A stretch of 64,000 nucleotides of DNA from assembly GCF_963678635.1 (NCBI RefSeq), contig NC_087068.1:13827872-13891871 (forward strand). The letters are read 5' to 3'. The translations under genes and the position numbers were made by a program. Numbering within the stretch: position 1 is the first letter of the stretch; the number at the start of each line of letters is the position of its first letter. This document shows positions 13,901-24,715 of the stretch, in pieces. The DNA comes from Symsagittifera roscoffensis (taxonomy: Eukaryota > Xenacoelomorpha > Acoela > Convolutidae). The notes under the pieces are model-generated. The model made no database searches, was not told the origin of the DNA, and was given only the letters and a program-made list of their open reading frames with translations.

Positions 13901-16900
13901 CTAGCTAAACGCTAGAAAAAAATTCAAAAAAGTTGGAATTCTGAGCTCATAACCTTTCAAGTTTGTCTAAGAGCATCAAAGTTTGTCAAGTTCTTTTTAT
14001 TCACTTTCTCAATTCATTCGTCAACAACCACTATTCACAGCACCTTCAAAGTTACCTTCACAACTCTTTTCTATTCTCAGTTCAAACCTCATACCAAATC
14101 TCAGTCCTTAAACCCAGCTTTTCATCCTGGTTTACGGACTGAGATTTGTTATGAGGTTTGAACTAAAGATAGGGCAGAGTACTGAAGTTAACTTTGAAGG
14201 AAATACTGAGTAGTGATTGTTGACGAATGAATAGAGAAAGTGAATACAAAGGATTTGACAAACTGCGCCTCACAAAACAACCAGCTATTTGTTTTCGATA
14301 TAATACTTAGTTTACCATGACCAGTTGATTTAGTCGTATTCTAATGAGCTTAATCTATTTGACCTCTAAACTCGGTTTGACCTCACAAATTTTAAATCGG
14401 TTTGTCGGGAAATTATCGAAACGCAGAACTTTCTTATCCCTTAACTTTTTGGTCAGTCTGGAAGTTTTTGTTGCCAGTTGTTTTGACAACAACTCATTAT
14501 GATGTTTTTATTGTTCCGACTTTCGGTACGAAAGTAACGGAATATTTGTGATCGGGTGGTTTTTTTTTTCTTCAGACAAATTTCGACTTTTTAACTAGCC
14601 ATTTTTGACGGAATTTTTATATCATTCAAAAGATATTGTTGTCCTGAGCTTAAATTTGAAAAGATATTTCATCTGTGATCATTTTTCGTAAAGTTATTGG
14701 GGTTTAAAGATTGCCATTTTTGCCAATTCGAAACAATTAACGCGCGATATATTTCGCGCTATTAACGCGTAAGCGGAGATTTAATCCGCCTTACAAATAG
14801 TTCCAAGTTGGTTGAACGAAGCTTATTTGCCATAATTGATTTGTTACAAGGAACGAAAACTATCTTTTTGTACTTTATATGGCGTGTGGGGGGATGATTT
14901 TCACCAAAAATTTCAAATTTAAAAAAAAAATTTCATTTTATTTTATTTCATTTATTTTTTTAATGCTATTACTGCTGCTCCATAAACCTTAAAAGGCAGT
15001 CGGAACATTCAGGGCTTCACCCTGATACGAGCAGTCTTGTTTTGCTTTTTATTATGAATAAATGCTCCTTATGTAATTGTTCCGACTTTCGATACGAAAG
15101 TAACGGAATATTTGTGCTCGGGGTGGGTTTTTTTTTCTTCAGACAAATTTCGACTTTTTAACTAGCCAATTTTGACAAAATTTTTTTATATCATTCAAAA
15201 GGTATTGTTGTCCTGAGCTTAAATTTGAAAAGATATTTCACCTGTGATCATTTTTCGTAAAGCTATGAGGGTTTAAAGGTTGCCATTTTGGCCATTTTGA
15301 CCAATTTGGGACAATTAACGCGCGATATAATTCGAGCTATTAACGCGTAAGCGGAGATTTAATCCGTCTTAGAAATTGTTCCAAATAGGTTGAAAGAAGC
15401 TTATTCGCCATAATTGGTTTGTTTCAACGAACGAAATCTATCCTTTTGTACTTTATATGGCGTGTGGGGGGATGATTCTCATAAAAAAATTTCAAATTAA
15501 AAAAAAAATCATTTTATTTTATTTCAATTAATTTTTTGAAGTTATTACTGCGCCATAAACCTTAAAAGGCAGTCGGAACATTCGGGGCTTCGCCCTGATC
15601 CGAGCAGTCTTGTTTAATTTAATAGTTATTCCAATATGTTGTGCTGTAGGATGTATGGTAAGAACAGTCTGAAGTTCCTGGAGGACTCGTGGAACTGTTT
15701 CCCCTACATGTGCACCACTTCATGGAACATGGAGAAACCCAACAAGATAGACATGACAGTTGAGTCCATGCACATCGACAATGACCACGCAAGGTAAATT
15801 ACACCATCCCTCTCCCTAAATTATTCTCAGAGAGAAGAAGCATTTTCAAAAAGAAACACAGACATGAAGAAAGTATTTTGTTTTGCCAAAGTTATTTTTG
15901 TTAGAATACGTTTATTAAAATCAAGTGTGTTGCAATTAGGCGAAATTTTGTTAGGTTTGGATGACGCAAACAAATTTCGAAACCAGATATGAACAGCAAA
16001 AAAAAAGATACAAAATATTTCAATACTATTCGTTTATGCGATGCCACTTTATAATTTTAGTCAGAATGCAATTTAAACGCACGCAAAATAGCTTATATGA
16101 AAACTACTTTCTAGTGAGTTTCTTCGGACATAAGTTTGGTTTGCTGTTCTATAGACGTTCAATAAAAAATGTCCATCTTATCCTGCAAATTGGACTATCA
16201 TAACTTTTTGGGTTATTTAGACAGGAGCTTAGTCTTCTTTAAAAATTTTTTAATCAACTTTTCTATTAAAGCTGTAAGATTCCTAAAAGCAAAACTCTTC
16301 TATTTTTCGTCAAATAGTCATTTTTGCAGGAACGACCAACCAAAGTACATCTGCACCAGTAGGCTCCTCAAGAACAAAAACTCTTTAAAAGGGGTCACGA
16401 TCAAGACCCTGGATGTGACAGAGCCAGTTAGGGGTCTCAAACAACTGGACACGACCAAGTTCAGGTCAGAGAGGGCGCAGATTGGACCCCTGGAACCAAG
16501 TGATAAAAAAGAAGCCTGGCACGATAAATTTGATGGACCAATTATGTGTGTCTACAAACTAGCTAAGATTCGGTGAGTGAAAATATTGCTTTATAAGCTT
16601 CTCAAAGTTGCTTCAATGAAGAAGCCGAAACATCGTTCATGCAGTTAACATACGCTGAAAGGAAACAGCCTTTGAATGAGTTGTTTTTTGTTTTTACAAA
16701 CGATTGAAATGTGAGATTGACTCAGAACTCATCCTACTTAAGATTTCAGATATCTTTAACCATCTGGTACCCAGCAAGGAATTACCACCCCATGTAAAGA
16801 ACTAATTCAACGGTTAAGCATGTCAGAAATTTGTACCTACTAACGAATCTCCCCTTTTTGCAAAACTGGAAATAGTTAAGAGAGTCCAAATTTCTTGGCA

Positions 16901-18711
16901 CAAAATTTCTAAGGCAATTTTTTACCCCAAAAATGATACTTTGACCGATATTTAAAGCCTTTGCTACAAATAAATTAAAATACCCAGTAAATTTCTTCTG
17001 ATTATCTTGCAAAAGACCTTGCGAAAAAAACTATCAGTAATTTTCTGGTGCATATTTTCTATTCTTTTTACTCGGCTCATTAACATATCGGAACTATTCC
17101 TGGGCTCTAACAGGTATGACGTCACATTTGGCTCTACTCTGGAGTCGAAGTTCATGAAGCAGCAGGAGTTCCTGCTCTACCGAATGCACAAGACCATGAT
17201 CCTCCTCATGGACAGTTGGTGGCACCTCTCTTTCGCTGTAAGTCTCCCGCAATCCCCCATGGTCGAAGGGCCGAATGAGCAAACGTTTTGCCAGCCAATC
17301 AAAATTCATTGTTCATGAATTCGAAGCAAATAAAGATTGTTTAAAGGGCATTGATTTGTTCAAAACTTTCGCTCATTCGGTCCTTCGCGTATTAAAATAG
17401 TAAGCCTCACCACTGGAATTAAATTCTTTTTGATTAACAGCATTATAATAAAATGGTTTCAGGCTTTGACATTAATAATTATTTCATAAACAGCGTTTAA
17501 AACAATCATTGAAACATTAGTGTGAGAAATCTTCATGAGACTTTGTGGTCAGATTTCAGACGTCTCTCTTTTAATAAGTTCATTCGACTCTGAGCTGAGA
17601 GTTCGAAGATTCGAAAGCCTAACAATAGCGACGAAAAATAGCATCGCCAAGATTAAATTCCCAAACACCTTTCAACTTTTTTTAACAAATATTTCCTTGT
17701 AAAATTTTTCAGGGGTGGCTGGGTGAGGGGATTGTTTCAATTTACGCTTAAATGCAAAAAGTAAATTAAAAAGATTTTGTGACGTCGTCCTGAGTTTTTG
17801 AAACCATTTAGGAAAAAATTTTTACAAAAAAGATCAAATTAGGATGGTACGATGTTTCGACAAATTTGATACTTTCAGGAAGTTAAAGCATTTGAAGCCT
17901 CGGTTCATGCAGAGTTAGGTGAAAACTTAAACCGAGAAGACATAGAACTAGTCGAAGGATATTACGGACACGACGATCACTCGGACGCCAGTGATGACCA
18001 AAAAAATTCCCTGCCATCAGTTGTCCAAATACCCAAAAACTCAGGGAGCCGAATTAGAACTAGCATAGTGGAAACTCCGCCAGCATCAAGGAAGAACTCG
18101 GACGCTTCGACTAATTTAGCGAATCGGCCACGAGGGAACTCACTGAGTTTGGAGATTCCGAGAATAGACGAGACGGACGCCGAGTCTAAATTGAGTGAAG
18201 TTACAACTACGTATGGACATCCGAATATATATTCTAAGGTCGTTGCTTCATTAAAGTTCAAAGAATAAGCTGACGTAGATTTTTCCCGCTCTTATTTGGG
18301 ATCTTGGAATAAATTTTTAATCTAACACTTCTTGAAAAATTTATTGCCCGATGATTGGTACGGTTGTGATTAAAAATAGCGTTTTTTTAGGTTAGTTTTT
18401 TTTGGAAACGTGTGCTTCAAATTGATTCAACATAAGATTTCACTTAAAATTTAATTAAACTTTTCTGATCGAAGCTGAACAAAGTCAAACAACCCCCCAA
18501 AAGTCAATTTCGGAAATCATCCCCGGAACCCGGCAGCATGTTGTCAGTTGAGAATCCCAATATGCGGACGCCTCTGGAAAACACTTCCCTGGGTGCCTCC
18601 TCTTTCAACGACCTTGACTCTTTTGTGACTCCTAATGAGTCGATGCCTCCGAGGTGTGACCAATGCAATGCCAGACACAAGTACAGTGAGCCACACTTCC
18701 TCAAAGTCTAA
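10778..18711 (+). CDS. Phosphatidylinositol transfer protein (PITP domain) with long Ser-rich C-terminal tail; 5'-partial gene, six exons
   Basis: Joined exons 10778-10935, 15650-15793, 16330-16572, 17114-17237, 17879-18238 and 18475-18711 give 421 residues in one frame; every junction is GT-AG and phases match. Family hallmarks seen: ETGKGSGVEV near the start, THKVYH (Thr and Lys equivalent to the inositol-lipid contacts T59/K61 of PITP-alpha), SWNCFPYMCTT, a GPLEPSDKKEAW stretch, PIMCVYKLAKIRYD, and the terminal helix segment DSWWHLSFAEVKAFEASVHAEL. PITPs shuttle phosphatidylinositol and another lipid between membranes. About 35-45 N-terminal residues are missing. The PITP fold ends near residue 237; the remaining ~185 residues are Ser/Asp-rich with basic-kinase-like sites (RPRGNS, SRKNS) and end in CDQCNARH. 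Class is uncertain: the PIMC motif and RPRxxS tail site recall the class IIB RdgB-beta/PITPNC1 group. Odd: the Trp-Trp docking loop is replaced by DVTFGS. Confidence 0.88.
11610..13979. mobile_element. Decayed insertion of unknown type
   Basis: This stretch is less AT-rich than its surroundings and has several short ORFs on both strands (for example 11950-12225 and 13508-13879) but no long frame and no family I can name. Sequence near 11630 (GACAAACTGCGC...ACAAAA) recurs at about 14257 in the same orientation, followed in both by a weakly similar ~100 bp (ACCAGTTG...AATGAG). That would fit worn direct terminal repeats about 2.6 kb apart. Confidence 0.35.
13980..14264. repeat. 285-bp near-perfect palindrome (hairpin MITE)
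   Basis: Left arm AGTTTGTCAA...TATTCACTTTCTC...ATTCATTCGTCAACAA...AACCTCAT...CTCAGTCC is mirrored on the right with few mismatches. The loop is only about 10 nt (TTTTCATCC) at ~14128. No coding frame. Confidence 0.85.
14511..15041 (+). mobile_element. Solo copy 1 of the 532-bp satellite monomer
   Basis: A full-length single monomer starting TTGTTCCGACTTTCGG and ending GATACGAGCAGTCTTGT, dispersed 4.7 kb from the array. No target duplication is obvious. The diverged copy has the same three internal hairpins. Confidence 0.9.
15077..15614 (+). mobile_element. Solo copy 2 of the 532-bp satellite monomer
   Basis: Second full-length single monomer, 35 bp after the first, with the same two ends (TTGTTCCGAC...GAGCAGTCTTGTT). 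The unrelated 35-bp spacer shows these are two separate units rather than a dimer cut from the array. It stops 35 bp before the next PITP exon. Confidence 0.9.
15650..15793 (+). CDS. PITP-like gene, second visible exon
   Basis: Acceptor GCTGTAG, donor AAG/GTAAAT. Encodes the SWNCFPYMCTT motif, whose Asn matches the conserved lipid-contact Asn of PITPs, and runs to DNDHAR. Enters in phase 2 and leaves in phase 2, matching both neighbours. Confidence 0.9.
15794..16329 (+). other. PITP-like gene, intron; nothing else seen
   Basis: AT-rich, canonical GTAAAT donor and TTTTTGCAG acceptor. No repeat or RNA recognised. Confidence 0.7.
16330..16572 (+). CDS. PITP-like gene, third visible exon
   Basis: Acceptor TTTTTGCAG, donor CG/GTGAGT, phases 2 and 2. 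Encodes a divergent middle followed by GPLEPSDKKEAW and PIMCVYKLAKIR, which line up with the GPL...W and MC.YKL core of PITPs. Confidence 0.92.
16573..17113 (+). other. PITP-like gene, intron; nothing else seen
   Basis: Ordinary AT-rich intron with GTGAGT donor and CTAACAG acceptor. Confidence 0.7.
17114..17237 (+). CDS. PITP-like gene, fourth visible exon
   Basis: Encodes RYDVTFGSTLESKF...LLMDSWWHLSFA, the segment around the membrane-docking loop and the start of the final helix. The usual W-W/Y-W-G-L/M-Q of PITPs reads DVTFGST here. Donor GCT/GTAAGT, leaves in phase 0. Confidence 0.92.
17264..17387. repeat. Short foldback element in PITP intron
   Basis: CGAAGGGCCGAATGAGC at the left and its near-complement GCTCATTCGGTCCTTCG at the right form ~27-bp inverted ends of a 124-bp unit. 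Confidence 0.7.
17388..17878 (+). other. Rest of PITP intron; nothing else seen
   Basis: AT-rich sequence up to the ACTTTCAG acceptor. No feature recognised. Confidence 0.65.
17879..18238 (+). CDS. PITP-like gene, fifth visible exon (end of fold and Ser-rich tail)
   Basis: Begins EVKAFEASVHAEL, the last PITP helix, then turns acidic (YYGHDDHSDASDD) and Ser-rich with SRKNS and RPRGNS sites. The frame stays open to a TAA at 18266-18268, so a form ending there by reading through the donor AAG/GTCGTT is possible. Splicing at that donor joins in frame to the exon at 18475. Confidence 0.85.
18475..18711 (+). CDS. PITP-like gene, probable last exon
   Basis: Phase-0 exon of 78 codons plus stop after the acceptor CTGATCGAAG. 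It is clearly less AT-rich than flanking DNA and has a biased, coding-like composition. It encodes a Ser/Pro/Asn-rich tail ending MPPRCDQCNARHKYSEPH. Inclusion is inferred from frame, splice signals and composition; the GTCGTT donor is weak. Confidence 0.65.
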   Translation: MNKVKQPPKSQFRKSSPEPGSMLSVENPNMRTPLENTSLGASSFNDLDSFVTPNESMPPRCDQCNARHKYSEPHFLKV

Positions 18712-20339
18712 TAATATGATATGCAAGATTACAAGAGACTTTATCAATATGAACAAAGTGTGGATAGATATCTTGATCCTAACAAAAGTTATCGAAGCCG
18801 GGGAACAAATTGAAAACGAAGTTTTATGTTTGCTCAAGCCAAAACGTTGATAACCTTGAGAATTAAGCAAATCAAATTATTCACATTAACGTAAGACTAG
18901 ATGCTTATGCGGAAACTACAAATTAAGCTTAACCAGAACGTCATTAATTGTTATGATCAACACAGTGGAGACAAATTTCAGCTTGGGATGTTTTTTTTCT
19001 CACGCCAAATTAGATTGGAGTGAAGAGCAGAATCTTTTTTTTGAGCTGCAATACAAAAAATGCAAAACATGGGAGTTAGAGTTTTGAAATCTTCTCAGGT
19101 GTTTGGCATGGAGAGCTCACATATTGCGAAAGTGCACAGCTCAAAAGTACCCTGCTTAAAACTAAAACCCAGGTCAAAAATGAAATGACCTGGAAAAGTA
19201 TCAATTGAAATACGATTATCTTTGAAACAAACGTTCATCAGATTTAAAAACCAAATTTCAGATTTGAATTTTGAAAAAACAAGTAAAAAAAAACGTGTTT
19301 GTGGGTTCTTTTCAGAAATTTTTGACTACAAAATTGCATTTTTTCGCCGCGCGCTCCCATTCAAGATTTTTATATATTGGCGTCTAAGGCCCTTTAGAAA
19401 AAAAATAAGATTGGTCGGCCTAAAATCGATGCCATGAAAAATACCAAAAAAGCGGACCCTTTGGTTGGTGAGGGGGACGACTTCCTTTTTGCTTCGCTTC
19501 TGGCCTTTTCTAAACATTTTGAAATAATTCAAGTTTTGAAAGTTTGATGAAAAATTGCCATAAAATTCAACTACTTTTTTTTGTTAGGAGTAATGAAAGT
19601 AGTGACTACTCTTATAAAAGTCTTGTTGATTTTTTTTTGTTTTTTTTTTCAGGAAAAAGTCTTAAAATGCTCTAAAAACTTGTGATTTCTTTTGAAGTTC
19701 ATTGCATTTTTATTTCGAACTCCCTTATCGAACAGCAAAATTGTAAAAGTTACGAAAAACGTGATCGACTTCTTATTTCGAAAGTGAAAATTAATTATAA
19801 GATTTCCCAGCGAAATAAAAGTTTTAACTATTGATCCAGTTTTCTCAAATTGGGTTATTTTTAACAAAAAAGTGTCCATCATAAATTGTTCTACAAATTC
19901 AAAGACCTTTAAGGCCATCTAATTTTTTCATCGAAATTCAAAATTTGAAGATTTTTGAAAAAACAAGTCGTTTTTTTCAGTTTCATTGCTTTCATTACTC
20001 TTTTCCAACCGTCAGTTGGCTATGTTTAAAGTTTTTCCCTAAACTAATAATATATCCACTTCCAGCACATGAATTTCAATGTCTTCCTGGAAGGAACTCT
20101 GCTAACCTCTCTGCAGCTACACGACTCACAGCAAAGATGTTTTGACAAACTATTTTAAATGCTTCATTATTTAAAAAAGTTATGACATCTGCATAAAAAA
20201 CAATTTTATTTTGGAAAATCCGCCAACTCTTTCAAAAAAGCTGAATTGTTTTTTCTAGTCAGTTTTTGCACTATTTATAAATATAAGTTTTTCAGATAAT
20301 GATCATAGTTTTCAATCCTCGTTTAATTTGAGTTCTTTT
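18712..20339. other. Intergenic region after the PITP gene
   Basis: No gene seen. A worn copy of the GGGCGGAT-type MITE family (GCGCGCTCCC...ATATATTGGCGTCTAAGGCCC) lies at about 19345-19500. Confidence 0.5.
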
Positions 20340-23190
20340 TACTTATTGATCTCATTTTAGAAACAAAACTGATAACTCTGTGGTATTGCATAGTTGCACG
20401 TAAAGTTGAGCTTCAATTGCTAAGTTTTGAAATACCAGTCTGGTAGAAAGATCGGACTCAAGTTTTGCTCCTGCTTTTGGCTGCGGAGTGGGTAACTGCC
20501 CTGCCTTGAAAAGCAGACAGCGCAGTGACAACACCCCAATTCCTTTCGCGATCCTAATAAAATACTTTGATTTTATCATTATTAAGACAAGTGCAAAATT
20601 ATTAGGTTTAACTGGTCTTTTAAGCATTTGTTTTTGCTAAATAATATTCGTTTCATCAGGAAGGTGAAGAGAAAGTGTGAGTCTCAGGCGAAAAGCTGAG
20701 AAAACAAGAAATTATGAATTTTCAAAATTACTTCCCGCACGTGTAGTTGTTTTAAAACGTTTTCCCTATTTTATTTATCTGTAACTTTCCTCTTAATTTT
20801 TTTTTGTTTTCAAGTTCCATAACGAACCGAAATAAAATTCTATTGTTTTCATTAGTTGGACTTATCTTTTTTAAGTAAACCTAATTACCTCGGCTTTTTT
20901 TGATAGCATTGAGTCAGCTTTGAATTTGAAATTTTTCTTCAAATTATCCCTTCAAACGCTATATAATTTACAAACGAATTAACAATTTAACAACGGAATT
21001 TTTTACCCATTACTTTATTGTGTTTTAGCTGAATAACATGGACAAACGTTGTGTTTCCGAGATAAAAAAAATTGAACAAAATTTGACCATGAAATAATCA
21101 ATGTCTTTTCTTAATTGTTTTTTGGTTAATATGAACCAAAACATTTCTATCAAAACTCAGATAAGTTAGTGAAAATAACACAAATTGCTGAAAAATTGAC
21201 AACATTCAAGGTTTTAAGGGTATATAATTTGATTTTACTCAATGAAAAAAATAGCTGGCCTCTTTTTTGTGACATGTTTGCAGTGTCAACCAATATATGT
21301 CTCGAATTTTGAAAATATTGGCAAATTAGTCGGTTAAACGTTCACGAGTTGTTTGAAACCTGTAGTTTTTCAAATTTTTCAAGTGTTCAACGATTTTCTC
21401 TTAACATAAATTACTTCATATAAAATGAAATTAATGAATTGCTTTCTCGCTTTTTTCTCTCGGTTTAATCAAACACTATAAAAATTGAGTAGCAGCAAAA
21501 TTATGCTTTTCCACAAAATGAATAGCAGGAAATTTAGACAATCAAAAATGCAACAACAACGATCAAAAATGTTGTTCAATTTTTTCAAAATAAACTTTGT
21601 GCTTTTGATTTTCTTAAATGAATTCGACTAAAACCTTCTGCGCTACGTGCACATTCTTCAGCTATCCTTGTAACTCTTGATACTTGAATAAATAATTAAC
21701 TAAATTTGGTTCAACTACTTGACAATGTCCTACTCAGTGAGTATTTGCATACAAAAGAAATTTGGTACAACCGATTTAAAAGAGCACAATGCATTATTAT
21801 AAGGTTGAGTTTGATTTCTAATTTTGAAAATACCAGTCTGATTAAAATAATTCTTTCAAAAAGGGAGTCATTTTTTCTCCCAATTTTGGTCTGGATATTG
21901 AAATCAAGTTTATCGCCAGTTGTGTGGACTGTTTATTTCTTTGGCATTGAAAAGCAGACAGCGTGGCAACAAAGCCTCCATCATGTTTCAAGCCTAACAC
22001 AATACTTTGAATTTTCAATTTAGTAAGGCAAGAGCAAAACTGATCAGTTGTCTTAATCTTATGTTCTAAAAAATCCAAAAATGAAAATGTTACTTTAATC
22101 AGAGGTATAATAAAAAGGGGATAAAAGAAGTCTGAAATCTAATCTGGAGGTGCGGATTTGTCTCAGCCGAAAAACTGAGAAATAAATCAACCTGAGTCTT
22201 CCAAATCGTTTTCCCTACTCGTTCAATCTTGTAAAACATATATATTTTTTGTAAAACTCAATGTTCCAGGACAGATAGAGATAATTTTCTTTTGTTTTTG
22301 TTTCATTTAAAACTTTAAAACTTAACCTAAGTACCTCAGTCATCTTTTGAAACATAGAGACAATTGCAATTTAATTTTGAAAAAAAAATTCAATCTTAAA
22401 TTGATCACTTCAATCGCAAGAAAAGTTACAAAGTGAAAATTTTTGCGTCTGGTAACATTTGAAGAAGAGCAAATTGCTCGTCTCAATTCACTTTGCAATT
22501 ATTCAATTTGCCGCGGACATTTTAATGGGACAAAATATGTCGCGGTTCATTAGTTTCTTTTTGAATTTTGGTCGAGAAGGTAGTCTCAAAAGCTGATCAC
22601 AGGCCAAAAATTGGATAAGTTTTTTATCAGAGTTGACCACTTTTACCGGGTTTTATCCAAATTTCACGGACAAAGTAAAATTTCTAAGATCCGATAATTG
22701 AAAAAGAAAATTGATGGTAAATTTATCATTGAACTTTTAAATTGGATTAAAGTTGTTCGACTCTAAAATTTTAATCAAAAATAACTTAACCTGCTGAAAA
22801 AACGGTTAAAATTCAATGTTACTTAGTGCTTTTATGTGATTTTACTCAACAAAAAATGTTTGCCGTTTTTTGTCATAAGTTTTTAGTGTCACCCAATGTA
22901 TGGATTCTAATTTCAAAATAATGTGTGTTTAACCGGTGACACATTTACAAATTCTCTGACAAGCGTAGATATGCAAAACTCGCAATTTTTCAACAATTTT
23001 TTTTCTAAACAAAATGTAGTTGACAATATTTTGTTTTTTTAATCACTCTTTCTTGCTCTTTTTACCACCACTCTTGACTAAATTTGAATCAATCACTACG
23101 CAATGTCCTTCTCAGTTTTATAAATCAATAACTAAATCTTATAAATCTTCGGTATAAAAAATCAATTAATTTGGTACAACTGATTAAAAG
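20340..23190. repeat. Diverged tandem duplication, period about 1.5 kb
   Basis: Blocks in the first copy recur in the same order in the second: AATACCAGTCTG (20430 and 21828), TTGAAAAGCAGACAGCG (20505 and 21947), AATACTTTGA (20559 and 22002), AGCTGAGAAA/AACTGAGAAA, GTTTTCCCTA, GATTTTACTCAA and ATTTGGTACAAC. No frame is conserved between copies, so neither looks protein-coding. Confidence 0.65.
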
Positions 23191-24583
23191 GAGGTATGTC
23201 TGCGAACACACATTCTTGAAAAAATCATATTAGCTATAGAAGATAAATAAATATAACAAAAATTTTTCTCGGGGTTAGAGGATGATGCGGCTGTTCTAAT
23301 CTTTCTTGTACTGCAGTTTTTATATTTCTTATATTTGAACAATTGAGGCCAAAGTGTTGAAAATTTAGTACGTGAATTTATTACCAAACTAGAAACCCAT
23401 TTTGTTGTCATATATAACGTCGTAAATTTGATAGATCATCGTAAATTTAATCTTTTTATATGGCAAGGGGGGCGATAGAAGAGCCTAAAAGTAGGTTAAT
23501 TGAACTTTTCGAAACATTCCAAAACGCTATTGTTTCAGCCAAGTAGAACCCACATTAACCAAAATGATTACAATTTCCTAGATTCTGAATTTTGTGCTTG
23601 AATTTCCTTTTAAAATTTATAGAGCTAAACCTAAAACTTTTCTCATCTCGTTTTAATTGGTAAGGCGGCAGTGGTAAATTTAAGGCGCGGAGAATTTTAA
23701 ATCAGGTTTAACATGTAAGATTATAAACTTAGGAGCTAAAAAAATATAGACTAGAAAGCTAAAAGAATGGTTCAAGTATCTCTTTTAATCGAAGGATTGG
23801 TGGTTCGAGACCCAGCATGATCCGTGCGCGTTTCTTGAGAACAAAGTAAAACAACCTGCAAATCTCTGCAAAGACCCGATTAACTCGTATTTTCTCCATA
23901 ATTTTTTGAGGAACCAACCGTCTCACTTTCCTTAGATAGTTTTACACTCCTGGTAGATCATCTGATGTTCTCAGAAATCAAGTTTCTCCTTTTTTAAATT
24001 TTGCCCCGCGCCATATATCAAACAAAATTCTCTATATTTTAAAATACATATTTACTCATATTAATCATATTAATTGCCATTCTGTACGTGGTAAGGCGTT
24101 TCAGTTCAACTTCGGTCAGCCCTGATAAGAAAAATATACCAGTAATAAAGGCTGTTAATTTATTTATTCTTTTTCGAACCCCTGTTTGATCAATCACAGA
24201 GTTGTTGACCCACTGACAAAACGGCTCCCGAACTATGTTTGGATACCGATACGACCATAAAAGTTCAGCGGCGATAATCCTATGATGCAATTTTGATTAA
24301 ATGTGTTTCCATGGTTTGTCAAACATGCAAAATAAACTTTGACCAATGAACTGTGAAGTTTTTGGGAAGTTCGAGCCATAGTTTTGGTTACGGGTATTTT
24401 CATAGCTTTGTATTTGTATTTGGTACAACACTGATAAGATTTAAATACTTTAGTTTAACTTGTTATACCGATAAGAAGTTAACTATTTATTGACCATTTC
24501 CGCCCTCGATCAGTTAACTTAATCCACCGACTTACAATTTAAGTTTGGAATTAGAAGAAAAAATCGAAAAACAGTTGACTAAA
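23191..24583. other. Intergenic region upstream of the first secreted-protein gene
   Basis: No gene supported. A tRNA-like B box (GGTTCGAGACC at 23804) follows a CTTTTAATCGAAGG stretch like an anticodon arm at about 23780; the 5' half has decayed, so I read it as a tRNA or SINE relic. Confidence 0.45.
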
Positions 24584-24715
24584 ATGTTGACAAAATTAGC
24601 TCTCCTAACTCTGATATCTCTGGCAATTGTCAATGGAAAAACGACGAATAGACAACACTGGAAGAAAATAGGAAAAGATGTCAAATGTAAGGAAGGTCTC
24701 AACAATCTGGACTTG
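24584..24715 (+). CDS. Secreted protein 1, exon 1 (signal peptide)
   Basis: 44 codons. An in-frame upstream stretch from 24545 lacks an ATG; the ATG at 24584 directly precedes the hydrophobic core. Donor TTG/GTAAGT, phase 0. Confidence 0.85.

Larger units (their letters stand above)
10936..15649 (+). other. PITP-like gene, 4.7-kb intron loaded with repeats
   Basis: Holds a decayed insertion (about 11610-13979), a 285-bp palindrome (13980-14264) and two solo satellite monomers (14511-15041, 15077-15614). The region 10936-11600 shows nothing I recognise. Confidence 0.7.

Noticed and set aside
24039-24290. 83-codon minus-strand ORF upstream of secreted protein 1
   Set aside because: Length is within chance for this DNA, no splice partner or recognisable motif.
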